From the NCBI GenBank assembly GCA_018780645.1, contig JADMJJ010000002.1, positions 62,001 through 126,000 of the forward strand: DNA of 64,000 bases, written 5' to 3'. The translations under genes were made by a program, and so were the position numbers. Below, one piece after another: positions 34,807 through 43,106 of the stretch (its first letter is position 1; every line of letters starts with the position of its first letter). The DNA comes from Burkholderiaceae bacterium (GTDB taxonomy: Bacteria > Pseudomonadota > Gammaproteobacteria > Burkholderiales > Burkholderiaceae_C). Below the pieces are notes generated by a model. That model searched no databases, was not told the DNA's origin, and saw only the letters and a program-made list of their open reading frames with translations.

Positions 34807-34833
34807 TCAAGAATCGGGAGCCAGGGCCGATAG
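34807..34833 (+). promoter_or_regulatory. Sigma-28 (FliA) promoter for the Cache protein/chemoreceptor unit
   Basis: TCAAGAAT (34807-34814), an 11-base spacer and GCCGATAG (34826-34833) match the enteric FliA consensus TAAAGTTT-N11-GCCGATAA at the correct spacing, with a near-perfect -10. It lies about 70 bases before the Cache-protein ATG at 34904, just after a terminator that isolates the unit. It places both the Cache protein and the chemoreceptor in the flagellar regulon; this is inferred from the motif. Confidence 0.65.
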
Positions 34834-34903
34834 AGACCTGACTTGCCTCAGGGGCTTTCCCGAGGCAGCGTCCTTCACCCTGAACAACCCCCGGAGACAC
34901 ACC

Positions 34904-35368
34904 ATGAAGACCCTAATGCGTTGGACCATTGCCGGCTTGGCCTGCGTGAGCTTGAGCACCGCTGTACTGGCCCAGGAACGCGGCAGCAAGGAAGAAGCCA
35001 AGGCCATGGTCGATGCAGCCATAGAGCATGTCAAAAAGGTCGGCGGCGATCAGGCCATGAAGGATTTCAGCACCGACAAGGCCAAGTGGTCGAAGAAGGA
35101 CCTCTACGTCTTCGTCTACGACATGAAGGGCATCAGCCTGGCCCATGGCGCCAACGAGAAGCTGATCGGCAAGGACATGAGCCAGGTCAAAGACTCCAAT
35201 GGCAAGCCGATTATTGTGGAAATGATCAAGCTGGTCAGTGCCGGCAAGGATGGTTGGGTCGACTACGACTGGGCACACCCGGTGACCAAGAAGATCGAAC
35301 CCAAGTCATCCTATGTGCGCAAGCTGACCAATCCGGACGGCTTTGTCGGCGTCGGCATCTACCGCTGA
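34904..35368 (+). CDS. Secreted single-Cache (sCache) sensor-like protein
   Basis: A 154-residue exported protein with signal peptide TIAGLACVSLSTAVLAQE. The mature part is one Cache-type ligand-binding domain without a signalling module: KEEAKAMVDAAIEHVKKVGG, LYVFVYDMKGISLAHGANEK, LIGKDMSQVKDSNGKPI, DGWVDYDWAHPVTKK and YVRKLTNPDGFVGVGIY. Free-standing sCache proteins are known near chemoreceptors and may present ligands to them. GGAG precedes the ATG by 8 bases. The chemoreceptor gene follows after 81 bases, and a sigma-28 promoter precedes this gene. Confidence 0.87.
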   Translation: MKTLMRWTIAGLACVSLSTAVLAQERGSKEEAKAMVDAAIEHVKKVGGDQAMKDFSTDKAKWSKKDLYVFVYDMKGISLAHGANEKLIGKDMSQVKDSNGKPIIVEMIKLVSAGKDGWVDYDWAHPVTKKIEPKSSYVRKLTNPDGFVGVGIYR

Positions 35369-35449
35369 TCGGAGCGCGCCGCGGCGACGCGGCGCATGAG
35401 GATTACCCCCGATTGAAGGTCGAAAGCCAACCCCTATCCCCCGCATTCC

Positions 35450-37009
35450 ATGAGCACACTGTTTCGTAACGCCCCTGTCGGCGTGAAGGTCTCGCTGGCG
35501 CCGCTGTTCGCCATCCTGTGTCTGGCCCTGGTGGCGATGATGTCCATCATGGGCACCCGCAACCTCACAAGCGAGCTCAAGGCCGTGGGCGGTGAAGGGG
35601 TCGAGCGCATTCTCAATGCCCAGGCGCTGAAGGAACAGCTACAGGGCCTGCAGATCCAGCTGATGACCAGCCTGACCTGGGAAGCGATCGGTCAGAATCC
35701 GGCCAAGATCAAGGCCCTGGACGATGGCCTGGTGAAGGAGCTTGACGCCTTTGCCAAATCGGTTGGGGCGAGTGCCGAAGACACCGCGCTGGATCCCGCG
35801 CAGCGCGACATCCTGAAGCGCTTCTCCAAGTCCTACGCCACCTATGTGAAGGCGGCCAAGGACACGTTGGACATCAAGAGCGCCGGCGTGGCCACCGCGG
35901 CCAGCTTCGTTACCACGATGGACGCCGCCTACAAGGACTGCATGGACGCGGTGCAGAGCTTCGTTGCCGGTGAGCGCAAGCGCACCGAGGCAACCGTGGA
36001 GGAGGCCGGTACCATGGCCTCGCGCCAGACCACGCTGATGGTTGGCACCTTCCTGCTCGCCCTGGCCCTGGCGGCCGGCCTGACGGTGGTCTGCGTGCGT
36101 GCCATCAACAGACCGCTCAGCGAGGCCTCGCGCATCGCCGGCGCAGTGGCCCAGGGTGATCTGCGCCCGCAGGAGGTCGATGCCTCGACCGATGCGACGG
36201 GCCGCGTGCTCACCGCCCTGCAGGATGTGGCCGGCGGCCTGAGCGGCATTGTCAGCAATGTGCGCACCACTGCCGACCAGATCAGCACGGCCTCGAACGA
36301 GATCGCCAGCGCCAACGCCGATCTCTCTTCGCGCACCGAATGCACCGCGTCGGCGCTGGAGGAAACGGCCGCGTCGATCGAGCAGCTGTCGGCCACGATC
36401 AAACAGAGCGCGGAGAACGCCCGCGAGGCCAATCGCCTGGCACGCGATGCCTCCAGCGTGGCCGCCGAAGGGGGCACGGTGGTGGCCGATGTCGTCACCA
36501 CCATGGGCGCGATCAATGCCCAGGCCAAGAAGATCGGCGAGATCATCGGCACGATTGATGGCATCGCCTTCCAGACCAATATCCTGGCCCTGAACGCGGC
36601 GGTGGAAGCCGCCCGCGCCGGCGAGCATGGCCGCGGCTTCAGCGTCGTGGCGCAGGAGGTGCGCACCCTGGCCCAGCGCAGCGCCGGTGCCGCCAAGGAG
36701 ATCCGCACCCTGATCAGTTCCTCGGTCGAGCAGATCGACTCCGGCGTCGGCAAGGTCCAGCAGGCCGGCCAGACCATGGGACGCATCGAGCAGGCGATCT
36801 CGCGCGTGACGCAGACGGTGGACGACATCGCCCGCGCCACCGAGGAGCAGGCCCACGGTATCGCCCAGGTCAACGAGGCGGTGGCCGAGATGGACCGCTC
36901 GACCCAGCAGAACGCCGCCATGGTCGAAGAGGCCGCCGCAGCCACCGACTCGATGAAGATGCAGGCGGCGAATCTGGTGCAGTTGCTGACGCGGTTTCAA
37001 ACCCGTTAG
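35450..37009 (+). CDS. Methyl-accepting chemotaxis protein
   Basis: A 519-residue chemoreceptor. A first membrane helix spans 16-34, a helical periplasmic domain about 35-190, and a second helix about 192-214. A HAMP domain follows ([20 protein letters not shown]). The signalling hairpin tip is [20 protein letters not shown], near residues 369-388. No C-terminal NWETF-like tether is present. The periplasmic domain looks like a four-helix-bundle receptor. It may receive the upstream secreted Cache protein, but this is speculative. The gene is closed by a terminator at 37031. Confidence 0.95.
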   Translation: MSTLFRNAPVGVKVSLAPLFAILCLALVAMMSIMGTRNLTSELKAVGGEGVERILNAQALKEQLQGLQIQLMTSLTWEAIGQNPAKIKALDDGLVKELDAFAKSVGASAEDTALDPAQRDILKRFSKSYATYVKAAKDTLDIKSAGVATAASFVTTMDAAYKDCMDAVQSFVAGERKRTEATVEEAGTMASRQTTLMVGTFLLALALAAGLTVVCVRAINRPLSEASRIAGAVAQGDLRPQEVDASTDATGRVLTALQDVAGGLSGIVSNVRTTADQISTASNEIASANADLSSRTECTASALEETAASIEQLSATIKQSAENAREANRLARDASSVAAEGGTVVADVVTTMGAINAQAKKIGEIIGTIDGIAFQTNILALNAAVEAARAGEHGRGFSVVAQEVRTLAQRSAGAAKEIRTLISSSVEQIDSGVGKVQQAGQTMGRIEQAISRVTQTVDDIARATEEQAHGIAQVNEAVAEMDRSTQQNAAMVEEAAAATDSMKMQAANLVQLLTRFQTR

Positions 37010-37030
37010 GCGGTGCAAACCCTCCTGCGA

Positions 37031-37053
37031 AAAGGGGCTGCGGCCCCTTTTTT
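37031..37053 (+). terminator. Rho-independent terminator after the chemoreceptor
   Basis: An 8-bp stem, AAAGGGGC and GCCCCTTT, around a TGCG loop and followed by further T residues, 21 bases after the chemoreceptor stop codon. Confidence 0.88.
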
Positions 37054-37063
37054 CATGCTGAGC

Positions 37064-37091
37064 TTGCTGTTTCGCACGATCGTGCTAAATT
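37064..37091 (+). promoter_or_regulatory. TetR promoter with a palindromic operator nested between -35 and -10
   Basis: TTGCTG (37064-37069) and TAAATT (37086-37091) are 16 bases apart and form a plausible sigma-70 promoter. The spacer contains the perfect 12-bp palindrome GCACGATCGTGC (37074-37085). An almost identical site (core GCACGGTCGTGC, same TTTC and AAAT flanks) lies upstream of the small-protein/hydrolase genes at 37742-37763. The paired sites strongly suggest autoregulation by the adjacent TetR protein. Confidence 0.75.
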
Positions 37092-37098
37092 ACGCTCC

Positions 37099-37701
37099 AT
37101 GGAAGCCAAGACCCAACGCAGCGAACTCACCCAGCAGGCCATTGTCGATGCCGCGCTGGTGATGGCCTGCGACGAAGGGCTGGAGAGTCTCAGCATCGGC
37201 GAGCTGGCCAAGCGCCTGAATCTGTCCAAGAGCGGCGTGTTCTCGCGCATCGGCTCCCGCGAGACGCTGCAATGCGCGGTGCTCGACGAGTTCAACCGGC
37301 GCTTCGTCGCCGACGTGATGGAGCCAGCCCTGCAGCAGCCCCGTGGACTGCCCCGGCTGGACATGATGGTGCAGCGCCTGTTCCGCCGAGCCGTCGATGC
37401 CGAGGCCTATGGCACCTGCCTGTACTGCTCGGGCGCCTTCGAGCTAGACGATGTCGAGGGGCCGCTGCGCGAGTTGCTGCTGGGCAATCTGCTGCGCTGG
37501 CGCCAGGCCTTGCTGCGCACTGTGCAGCAGGCCATTGGCGAAGGGCATCTGTCCGCCGACACCGACGCCGAACAGCTGGCCTACGAGCTGGACGGCATAT
37601 TCGTGGCGCTGATGCGCGAAGCCCGCTTCATGCGCAATCCCCAGGCGCTGGAACGCTCGCTGCAGGCCTACCGCCGCCTGATCGGCACCCGCCCGGCCTG
37701 A
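37099..37701 (+). CDS. TetR-family transcriptional regulator
   Basis: A 200-residue regulator with an N-terminal HTH (SIGELAKRLNLSKSGVFSRI) and a C-terminal ligand/dimer domain of about 150 residues (AYGTCLYCSGAFELDDVEGP, a Cys-containing pocket region). ATG at 37099. The promoter contains a palindrome repeated upstream of the next two genes on the same strand, so the regulon probably includes itself, the 41-residue membrane protein and the alpha/beta hydrolase. The ligand is unknown, possibly a fatty acyl or ester compound given the hydrolase. Confidence 0.94.
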   Translation: MEAKTQRSELTQQAIVDAALVMACDEGLESLSIGELAKRLNLSKSGVFSRIGSRETLQCAVLDEFNRRFVADVMEPALQQPRGLPRLDMMVQRLFRRAVDAEAYGTCLYCSGAFELDDVEGPLRELLLGNLLRWRQALLRTVQQAIGEGHLSADTDAEQLAYELDGIFVALMREARFMRNPQALERSLQAYRRLIGTRPA

Positions 37702-37741
37702 TCATCAAGGAATGACCCGATGCACCTCTCGCTCGAAGCAA

Positions 37742-37763
37742 TTTCGCACGGTCGTGCTCAAAT
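37742..37763 (+). promoter_or_regulatory. Second TetR operator
   Basis: TTTCGCACGGTCGTGCTCAAAT at 37742-37763 shares its flanks and 11 of 12 core bases with the operator in the TetR promoter. It lies about 85 bases upstream of the small-protein ATG at 37849. TCAAAT could be the -10 by analogy with the first site; no clear -35 is visible. Confidence 0.7.
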
Positions 37764-37848
37764 CAACCCACTAATTTGCTGCGCCGCACAAAAGCTGGCA
37801 CGACTCTTGAATGGTCTGGATACCTACTGCCGCTCAAGGAGCACCACC

Positions 37849-37974
37849 ATGGCCCCACTCTTTTTCATTTTCCTGGGTTTCTCCGCACTGGCGCTGCCGG
37901 TGGTGGCCCTCAGCCGCCTCAACCGTCTGATGACCGGCGTACCCGACAGCAACGACGACTTTGTACTGGATTGA
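37849..37974 (+). CDS. Small 41-residue membrane protein
   Basis: Product begins MAPLFFIFLGFSALALPVVA, a single N-terminal transmembrane helix, followed by a short hydrophilic tail ending NDDFVLD. AGGA lies 8 bases before the ATG. The same frame is open further upstream, but the operator at 37742 makes those starts unlikely. It is separated from the hydrolase gene by only 2 bases, so it is probably coupled to it. No family recognised. Confidence 0.65.
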   Translation: MAPLFFIFLGFSALALPVVALSRLNRLMTGVPDSNDDFVLD

Positions 37975-37976
37975 CC

Positions 37977-38870
37977 ATGCCTGCCACCCCTGCGAATCCG
38001 AGCACCCTGTTCTATGGCGCCAACCCGCTGGCGCGGGCCCTGGCGGGCCTCTTGCGTGCCAGCCAGGCGCTGGGCACCAACGCCGCCAGCGGTGCGGCGC
38101 TGAAGCTGTTCTTCACGCCGCTGCCAAGCAAGTGGGCGGCACGGCGGCGCCCGGTGCCCACCGTCTGGCGCGCCAGCCAATGGCTATTCGAGGGCGTGTC
38201 GCTGACCGCCTGGCAGCGCGAGGCCGGGTCCATCGAGGGGCGCCCGACCGTGTTGTTGGTGCACGGTTGGGCCGGTGACGCACAACAAATGCGCCCGCTG
38301 GGCGACGCACTCTGGGCTGCCGGCCTCAACCCGGTGATGCTGGACCTGCCCGCCCACGGTCGCAGCCGGGGCTGGAGCAGCACCCTGCCGCAGTTCGCCC
38401 GGGCCCTGCATGCCGCCACCGCCCGCCTCGGCCCCCTGCATGGCGTGGTCGCGCACTCGCTGGGCGCGGTGGCGGCCATGCACGCGGCCGCCCTGGGCTG
38501 GCCGGTACAGCGCCTGGTGCTGCTGGCCCCCTCATCCGCCCCAAGCCAGGTGTTGACGTGGTTTGCCCAGGCCTTCGGCCTGAAGCCGGCGACCTTGCAA
38601 CACATGGTGCAGAAGATCGAAGCCCGCGAGGGCGTGCCCCTGCAACATTTCGAGCCCGCCTGGCTGGCCCAGCGCCTGAGCCAGCCGACCTTGATACTGC
38701 ATGATGAGCAGGACCGCGCCGCGCCGCTGGCCAACTCTAGGCTGATCGCCCGCAGCCTGGCGCAAGCACATCTGCAAATCACCCAGGGCCTGGGGCACCG
38801 CCGGTTGCTGGCCGATCCGCAAGTGGCAGCGGCCGTGCTGGCCCACCTGCACCCTGCCTACCTCGGGTAA
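37977..38870 (+). CDS. Alpha/beta hydrolase
   Basis: A 297-residue serine hydrolase. The core fold starts with TVLLVHGWAGDAQQMRPLGD (oxyanion region HGW), the nucleophile elbow is VVAHSLGAVAAMH (Ser in HSLG), a late acid is in LILHDEQDRAAP and the catalytic His is in GLGHRRLL. N-terminal residues 1-75 precede the fold. Downstream of the small membrane protein and the TetR operators. Substrate unknown; perhaps an ester or lactone. Confidence 0.92.
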   Translation: MPATPANPSTLFYGANPLARALAGLLRASQALGTNAASGAALKLFFTPLPSKWAARRRPVPTVWRASQWLFEGVSLTAWQREAGSIEGRPTVLLVHGWAGDAQQMRPLGDALWAAGLNPVMLDLPAHGRSRGWSSTLPQFARALHAATARLGPLHGVVAHSLGAVAAMHAAALGWPVQRLVLLAPSSAPSQVLTWFAQAFGLKPATLQHMVQKIEAREGVPLQHFEPAWLAQRLSQPTLILHDEQDRAAPLANSRLIARSLAQAHLQITQGLGHRRLLADPQVAAAVLAHLHPAYLG

Positions 38871-38933
38871 GCGCATAGGCGAATGAGCCATCGCTCCTGA
38901 GACAATCTGCACAAATCGATCCGCGTCACTGGC

Positions 38934-38961
38934 TCAAGTCACGCCGCAGGGGCGTCGATAA
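38934..38961 (+). promoter_or_regulatory. Possible sigma-28-like promoter for the diguanylate cyclase pair
   Basis: TCAAGTCA (38934-38941) and GTCGATAA (38954-38961) resemble the FliA consensus but with a 12-base rather than 11-base spacer. A start site here would fall at the ATG at 38968, so it fits better with the alternative TTG start at 39016, which has AAAGGG about 8 bases upstream. A weaker candidate than that at 34807. Confidence 0.35.
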
Positions 38962-38967
38962 AACCTG

Positions 38968-41061
38968 ATGCTAAGGGTCTGGGTGCGTGCTTTGGGGTGG
39001 ACAAAGGGTTCGGGCTTGAGCGAGTCGCTGTGCTTACAACGCCATCTGCGTAGCATCGTCATCCTCTGCTCGGCGTGGCTGGTGGCCTGCAACCCTGCGC
39101 CCGACACTCCGGCGGCCGGCCAGTTCGACGCCGGCCCGCCCGAGCTGGAGCAGTTGGAGCGCACCGGCACCGCCGCCCCGGAGGCCGCAGCCGAGAGGGC
39201 CAAGCTGCTTTATACGAGGGCCCCGCCGGGTAGCTTCGGCGCCCTCGACATCCTTAGTGTGCGAGGCGCAATGCTGGCCGAGGCGCGCGATGATGCCGCC
39301 CTTGTCGACGTCATTGCCACGCTGGAGAACTGGCCCAATCCGCAGCTGACCGGGGCCGCACGGGCGACGGTCAGCTTTGTGCGCGCCCGCCAGCTGTGGG
39401 CGGCCAACAATCTGCGCGAGGCCGAGGTGCAGATGGACGCCATTGACAAGCAGCAGCTGAGCAAGGCCCCGCCGCCGCTGCGCATGCGCTTCCTGCGCGC
39501 GCTGGGCCGGCTCAAGGACGGCTCGGGGCGCATCGAGGACGCGATTTCGCTGCAGTTGCAGGCGCTGGCACTGGCCGAACTCAGCGGCCAACGCTGGCTG
39601 CAGGCCTTGTGCCGCGGTGAGCTGGCCCAGGCCTATCTGCATGCCCAGCAGCCCGACCGAGCACTGTCCATGGTGGACGAGGCCACCCGGCTGGCGGAGC
39701 TGGACCGAGACCCCATCACCCTGCTGAGGGTCTACACCCTGCGCGGGATTGTCTATGCGCAACTCGACAAGGCAGAAGAATCGCAGCGTTCGGCCGAGGC
39801 AGCGATCCGCTACGCACGCGAGGCCAACTCGCCACGGGACTTGGCGCTGAGCCTGGCCAATCTGGCCGACAACTATCTGCGCAAGGCCGACTTTACGCAC
39901 GCCCTGACGCTGTCGGAAGAGGCCCTGCCGCTGGCCCGCCAGGCCAAGGATCGCACTGGCGAGCTCGTGGCACTGACCAATATCGGCCTGGCCAAGATCT
40001 CGCTGGGCCAGATCGCCGAGGGCAAGCGCTTCGTTGAGCAGGCCATGGTCATGGACAAGCAGGGCGGTGGCGTCAGCTCGGTCGGCGACACCCTGAACGA
40101 GCTGGGCATCTACCTGGAGCGTGCCGGTGACGCCGCCGGGGCGATCGAGGCCTATCACGCCTATCGCCAGATCTCCGACGAGGACCTGCAGCAGGAGGAC
40201 CGCAAGGCGATTCTGGAAGCCCAGGAGCGCTTCGACAGCGAACGCCGCGCCAAGGAGATCGAGCTGCTCAATCGCGACAACGGCATCGCCGCCGAACAGC
40301 TGCGCCGTGGCAATCTGCAGATGCGTCTGTGGGCCCTGCTGGCCGGCTGTTTCGTCGTCTCTGGCATTCTGCTGGCCCTGCTCTACCAGCGCGTGCGCAA
40401 GACCAATGCGGCGCTGGCCACCAGCAACGAGCAGCTGAAGATACAGAGCGAGATCGACCCGCTCACCGGCCTGGCCAACCGCCGGCACTTCCAGCTCGCC
40501 ATCAAACGCCTGGCCGACGACGGGAAGTTGCGCGGCACGGTGTTCCTGATCGACATCGACCACTTCAAGCGCATCAACGACCGCTTCGGCCATGCCGCCG
40601 GCGATGCGGTGCTCGTCGACGTCTCGCACCGCTTGCGCGAGGCGGTGCGCGCCGACGACCTTGTGGTGCGCTGGGGCGGCGAGGAGTTCCTGATCGTCGT
40701 CGAATCACGCAGTGCCGAGACGGTGCAGGCCCTGGCCCAGCGCCTGCTGGACATGATTGGCAAGCCGCCGGTCAGCTACGCCGGCCAGGCGATCACCGTC
40801 ACGGCGTCGATAGGCTTCGCCAGCTTTCCCATTGCGCCCCATGACCTGGCGGTCAACTGGGAGCGAGCCATCAATCTGGTTGACACTGTGATGTATATGG
40901 CCAAGGCCCATGGCCGCAATCGCGCCTACGGCATCGACCAGCTCGACGTGCAGGACGAGTCGGCGCTCGATGAACTGGCCCAGGGCATGGATGCGGCGTG
41001 GCGCGAGGGCCGCGTCGGCCTGCGCGCGCTGCAGGGCCCGCAGACCGAGGTACCGACATGA
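38968..41061 (+). CDS. TPR-sensor diguanylate cyclase, lipoprotein-type N-terminus (first of tandem pair)
   Basis: Up to 697 residues. The signal region ends in a lipobox-like WLVAC. A long helical-repeat (TPR-like) periplasmic region spans about 60-430, a membrane helix about 454-474 (LWALLAGCFVVSGILLALLY), then a GGDEF domain. The catalytic motif is GGEEF at about 569 with the RxxD inhibitory site (RADD) five residues before it. So it makes cyclic di-GMP with product inhibition. A TTG at 39016, with AAAGGG upstream, gives a more normal signal peptide than the ATG at 38968. Both an N-terminal lipid and a TM helix would be unusual. Confidence 0.88.
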   Translation: MLRVWVRALGWTKGSGLSESLCLQRHLRSIVILCSAWLVACNPAPDTPAAGQFDAGPPELEQLERTGTAAPEAAAERAKLLYTRAPPGSFGALDILSVRGAMLAEARDDAALVDVIATLENWPNPQLTGAARATVSFVRARQLWAANNLREAEVQMDAIDKQQLSKAPPPLRMRFLRALGRLKDGSGRIEDAISLQLQALALAELSGQRWLQALCRGELAQAYLHAQQPDRALSMVDEATRLAELDRDPITLLRVYTLRGIVYAQLDKAEESQRSAEAAIRYAREANSPRDLALSLANLADNYLRKADFTHALTLSEEALPLARQAKDRTGELVALTNIGLAKISLGQIAEGKRFVEQAMVMDKQGGGVSSVGDTLNELGIYLERAGDAAGAIEAYHAYRQISDEDLQQEDRKAILEAQERFDSERRAKEIELLNRDNGIAAEQLRRGNLQMRLWALLAGCFVVSGILLALLYQRVRKTNAALATSNEQLKIQSEIDPLTGLANRRHFQLAIKRLADDGKLRGTVFLIDIDHFKRINDRFGHAAGDAVLVDVSHRLREAVRADDLVVRWGGEEFLIVVESRSAETVQALAQRLLDMIGKPPVSYAGQAITVTASIGFASFPIAPHDLAVNWERAINLVDTVMYMAKAHGRNRAYGIDQLDVQDESALDELAQGMDAAWREGRVGLRALQGPQTEVPT

Positions 41062-43106
41062 TGCGCCGCTGCTGGCAAGGCGTGCTGATGCAGGCGGCTT
41101 GGTTGGGCCTGCTCCCGCTGGCCCATGCCGATGCCCATCTGGAGGCCCGGCTTGATCGCCTGGTGCTCTTGGGCAACGACCAGCCGGAAGTCGCGCTGGC
41201 CCAGTTGCAGGCCCTGCGCCCGGAGCTCGACCGCGAGCCACACACCCAGCGCATGGCCTGGTATGCCCAGGCGCAGATCGAGGCCTCGCGCGGCAGCGGG
41301 GCGGCCAAGGCCCGGGCCCTGGCCGACCGGCTACGGGCCCAGTCCTCGGAAGCCAAACTGCCGGCGCTGGCCGCCTGGGCCGATCTCGTCGGCGCAATGG
41401 TGGCGGAGACCGCCGGGCTGATTGACACCACCGGCGGGCTGTCGGAGCGGGCGCTGGCGGTGCTGGAGCCCGACTGCGGCGGCACCGGTCCGCTGCCGCA
41501 GACCTGCGACTACCGCTCGGTCTGGCGCGCGCTGCGCATGTCGGAACGCTTTCGTGCCAGCACCGGCGCGCGCGCCCAGTCAGATGCGCTGCTGCTGCGC
41601 TCGCTCGCGCTGGCCGAGCGCGCCAAGGATGACCTGCGCCTGATTCAGTCGCTGGGCGCGCAGGCGGTCGCGCTACTGCGCCAGCACGAGAATGCCGCGG
41701 CCGAGAACCTGATGGTGCGGGCCCAGGCACTTGCCGGCGACGATCCTCACGCGCTGGCCCTGGTGAAGATGTCACAGGCGCTGATGAGTGACTTCAAGGG
41801 ACAGATCGAAGCCAGCCTGCGCGCCCGACTGGAGGCGGTGAGCCTGGCGGAGAAGGCCGGCGCCGTGCGGCTGGCGGCCATGCAGCGCGTCAACGCAAGC
41901 GACAACTACCTCAAGCTGCACCGGCCGGCCGAGGCGCTGAGCGAAGCCCGGCGGGCACTGCCGGTGGTGCAAGAATTCCAGGACCAGCGCGTCGAACGCA
42001 CCCTGCGCCTGAACATGGCCATGTCCTATACGGCCATGGGTCAGATCGCTTCGGCCTTGGCCGAGATGCACAAGGGGCGCTCGCTGGGTGACCCCGGCAA
42101 GGCGGTGGACCGGCAGGCGCTGGAGCTGCGCGAGCTGGGCCAAGCGATGGCGCGGGCGGGCCAGCACAAGCAGGCATTGGCGCTGTACCACGAGGAGCGC
42201 GCCCTCAGCGCCAAGGCGCATGAAGCCCTGAGGGCGAGTGCCATGCAGGAACTGGGCATCAAGTACGACCGCCTGCGCCTGGCCACCGACCTCGACCTGC
42301 TTCAGCGCGACCATCTGCTGCAGGCCGAAGCACTGGTCAACCACCAGCTGGCCCGGCAGGCCTGGATGGCGGTGGCCTTGCTGATGGCGCTGTCGGTGGT
42401 GCTGGCCGTGATCATGGTGAAGCGCGTGCGCGAGGCCAACCGCCGCCTGGCGGCCAGTCATGCGCTGCTGCGCGCGCAAAGCGAGCGCGATCCGCTCACC
42501 GACCTGGCCAACCGCCGCCACTTCATGGCGGTGATGGAACAACAGGCCGCCGAGCACTTCGAGGGCGCGCTGCTGATGGTGGACATCGACCACTTCAAGC
42601 ATGTCAATGATCGTCACGGACATGCCGCCGGCGATGTGGTGATCTGCGAGGTGGCCAGGCGTCTCAATGAGGCGGTGCGTACCGAAGACCTGGTGGTGCG
42701 CTGGGGCGGCGAGGAGTTCCTGATTTTCGCCCCGGCCGTGCCCGCCGACCAGCTTGAGCTGCTGGCCGAGCGCGTGCTGTTCAAGATCTGCGACACGCCG
42801 GTGAAGCTGGACACCGGCCCGCTGGACATCACCGTGTCGATCGGCTTTGCCCGCTTCCCGCTGCCGCCGCACCAAGTGCCGCTGCGCTGGGAGCAGGCCG
42901 TTAATCTGGTGGACATGGCGCTCTACACCGCCAAGAGCCAGGGCCGCAATCGCGCCATCGGCATCAGCAGCGTCCATGTGCACGAGGCCGCCAAGCTGCA
43001 GGCCATCGAGTCGGACTTCGAGCAGGCACGGCAGAACGGCCTGGTCGAGCTGCAGCAGATCGTCGGGCCGATGCGCAGCACGCTCAGCACGAGTTGGGCA
43101 GTCTAG
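41058..43106 (+). CDS. TPR-sensor diguanylate cyclase (second of tandem pair)
   Basis: A 682-residue paralogue of the upstream gene, joined to it by a 4-base ATGA overlap. A signal peptide (LMQAAWLGLLPLAHAD) precedes TPR-like repeats, a membrane helix near 435-455, then a GGDEF domain with GGEEF near residue 549 and RTED as its RxxD inhibitory site. Both cyclases look catalytically active. Their sensor regions differ much more than their GGDEF domains, which fits duplication followed by change in signal specificity. A second start codon (ATG 41061) is adjacent. Ends overlap the convergent FAD-oxidase gene by 4 bases. Confidence 0.92.
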   Translation: MMRRCWQGVLMQAAWLGLLPLAHADAHLEARLDRLVLLGNDQPEVALAQLQALRPELDREPHTQRMAWYAQAQIEASRGSGAAKARALADRLRAQSSEAKLPALAAWADLVGAMVAETAGLIDTTGGLSERALAVLEPDCGGTGPLPQTCDYRSVWRALRMSERFRASTGARAQSDALLLRSLALAERAKDDLRLIQSLGAQAVALLRQHENAAAENLMVRAQALAGDDPHALALVKMSQALMSDFKGQIEASLRARLEAVSLAEKAGAVRLAAMQRVNASDNYLKLHRPAEALSEARRALPVVQEFQDQRVERTLRLNMAMSYTAMGQIASALAEMHKGRSLGDPGKAVDRQALELRELGQAMARAGQHKQALALYHEERALSAKAHEALRASAMQELGIKYDRLRLATDLDLLQRDHLLQAEALVNHQLARQAWMAVALLMALSVVLAVIMVKRVREANRRLAASHALLRAQSERDPLTDLANRRHFMAVMEQQAAEHFEGALLMVDIDHFKHVNDRHGHAAGDVVICEVARRLNEAVRTEDLVVRWGGEEFLIFAPAVPADQLELLAERVLFKICDTPVKLDTGPLDITVSIGFARFPLPPHQVPLRWEQAVNLVDMALYTAKSQGRNRAIGISSVHVHEAAKLQAIESDFEQARQNGLVELQQIVGPMRSTLSTSWAV

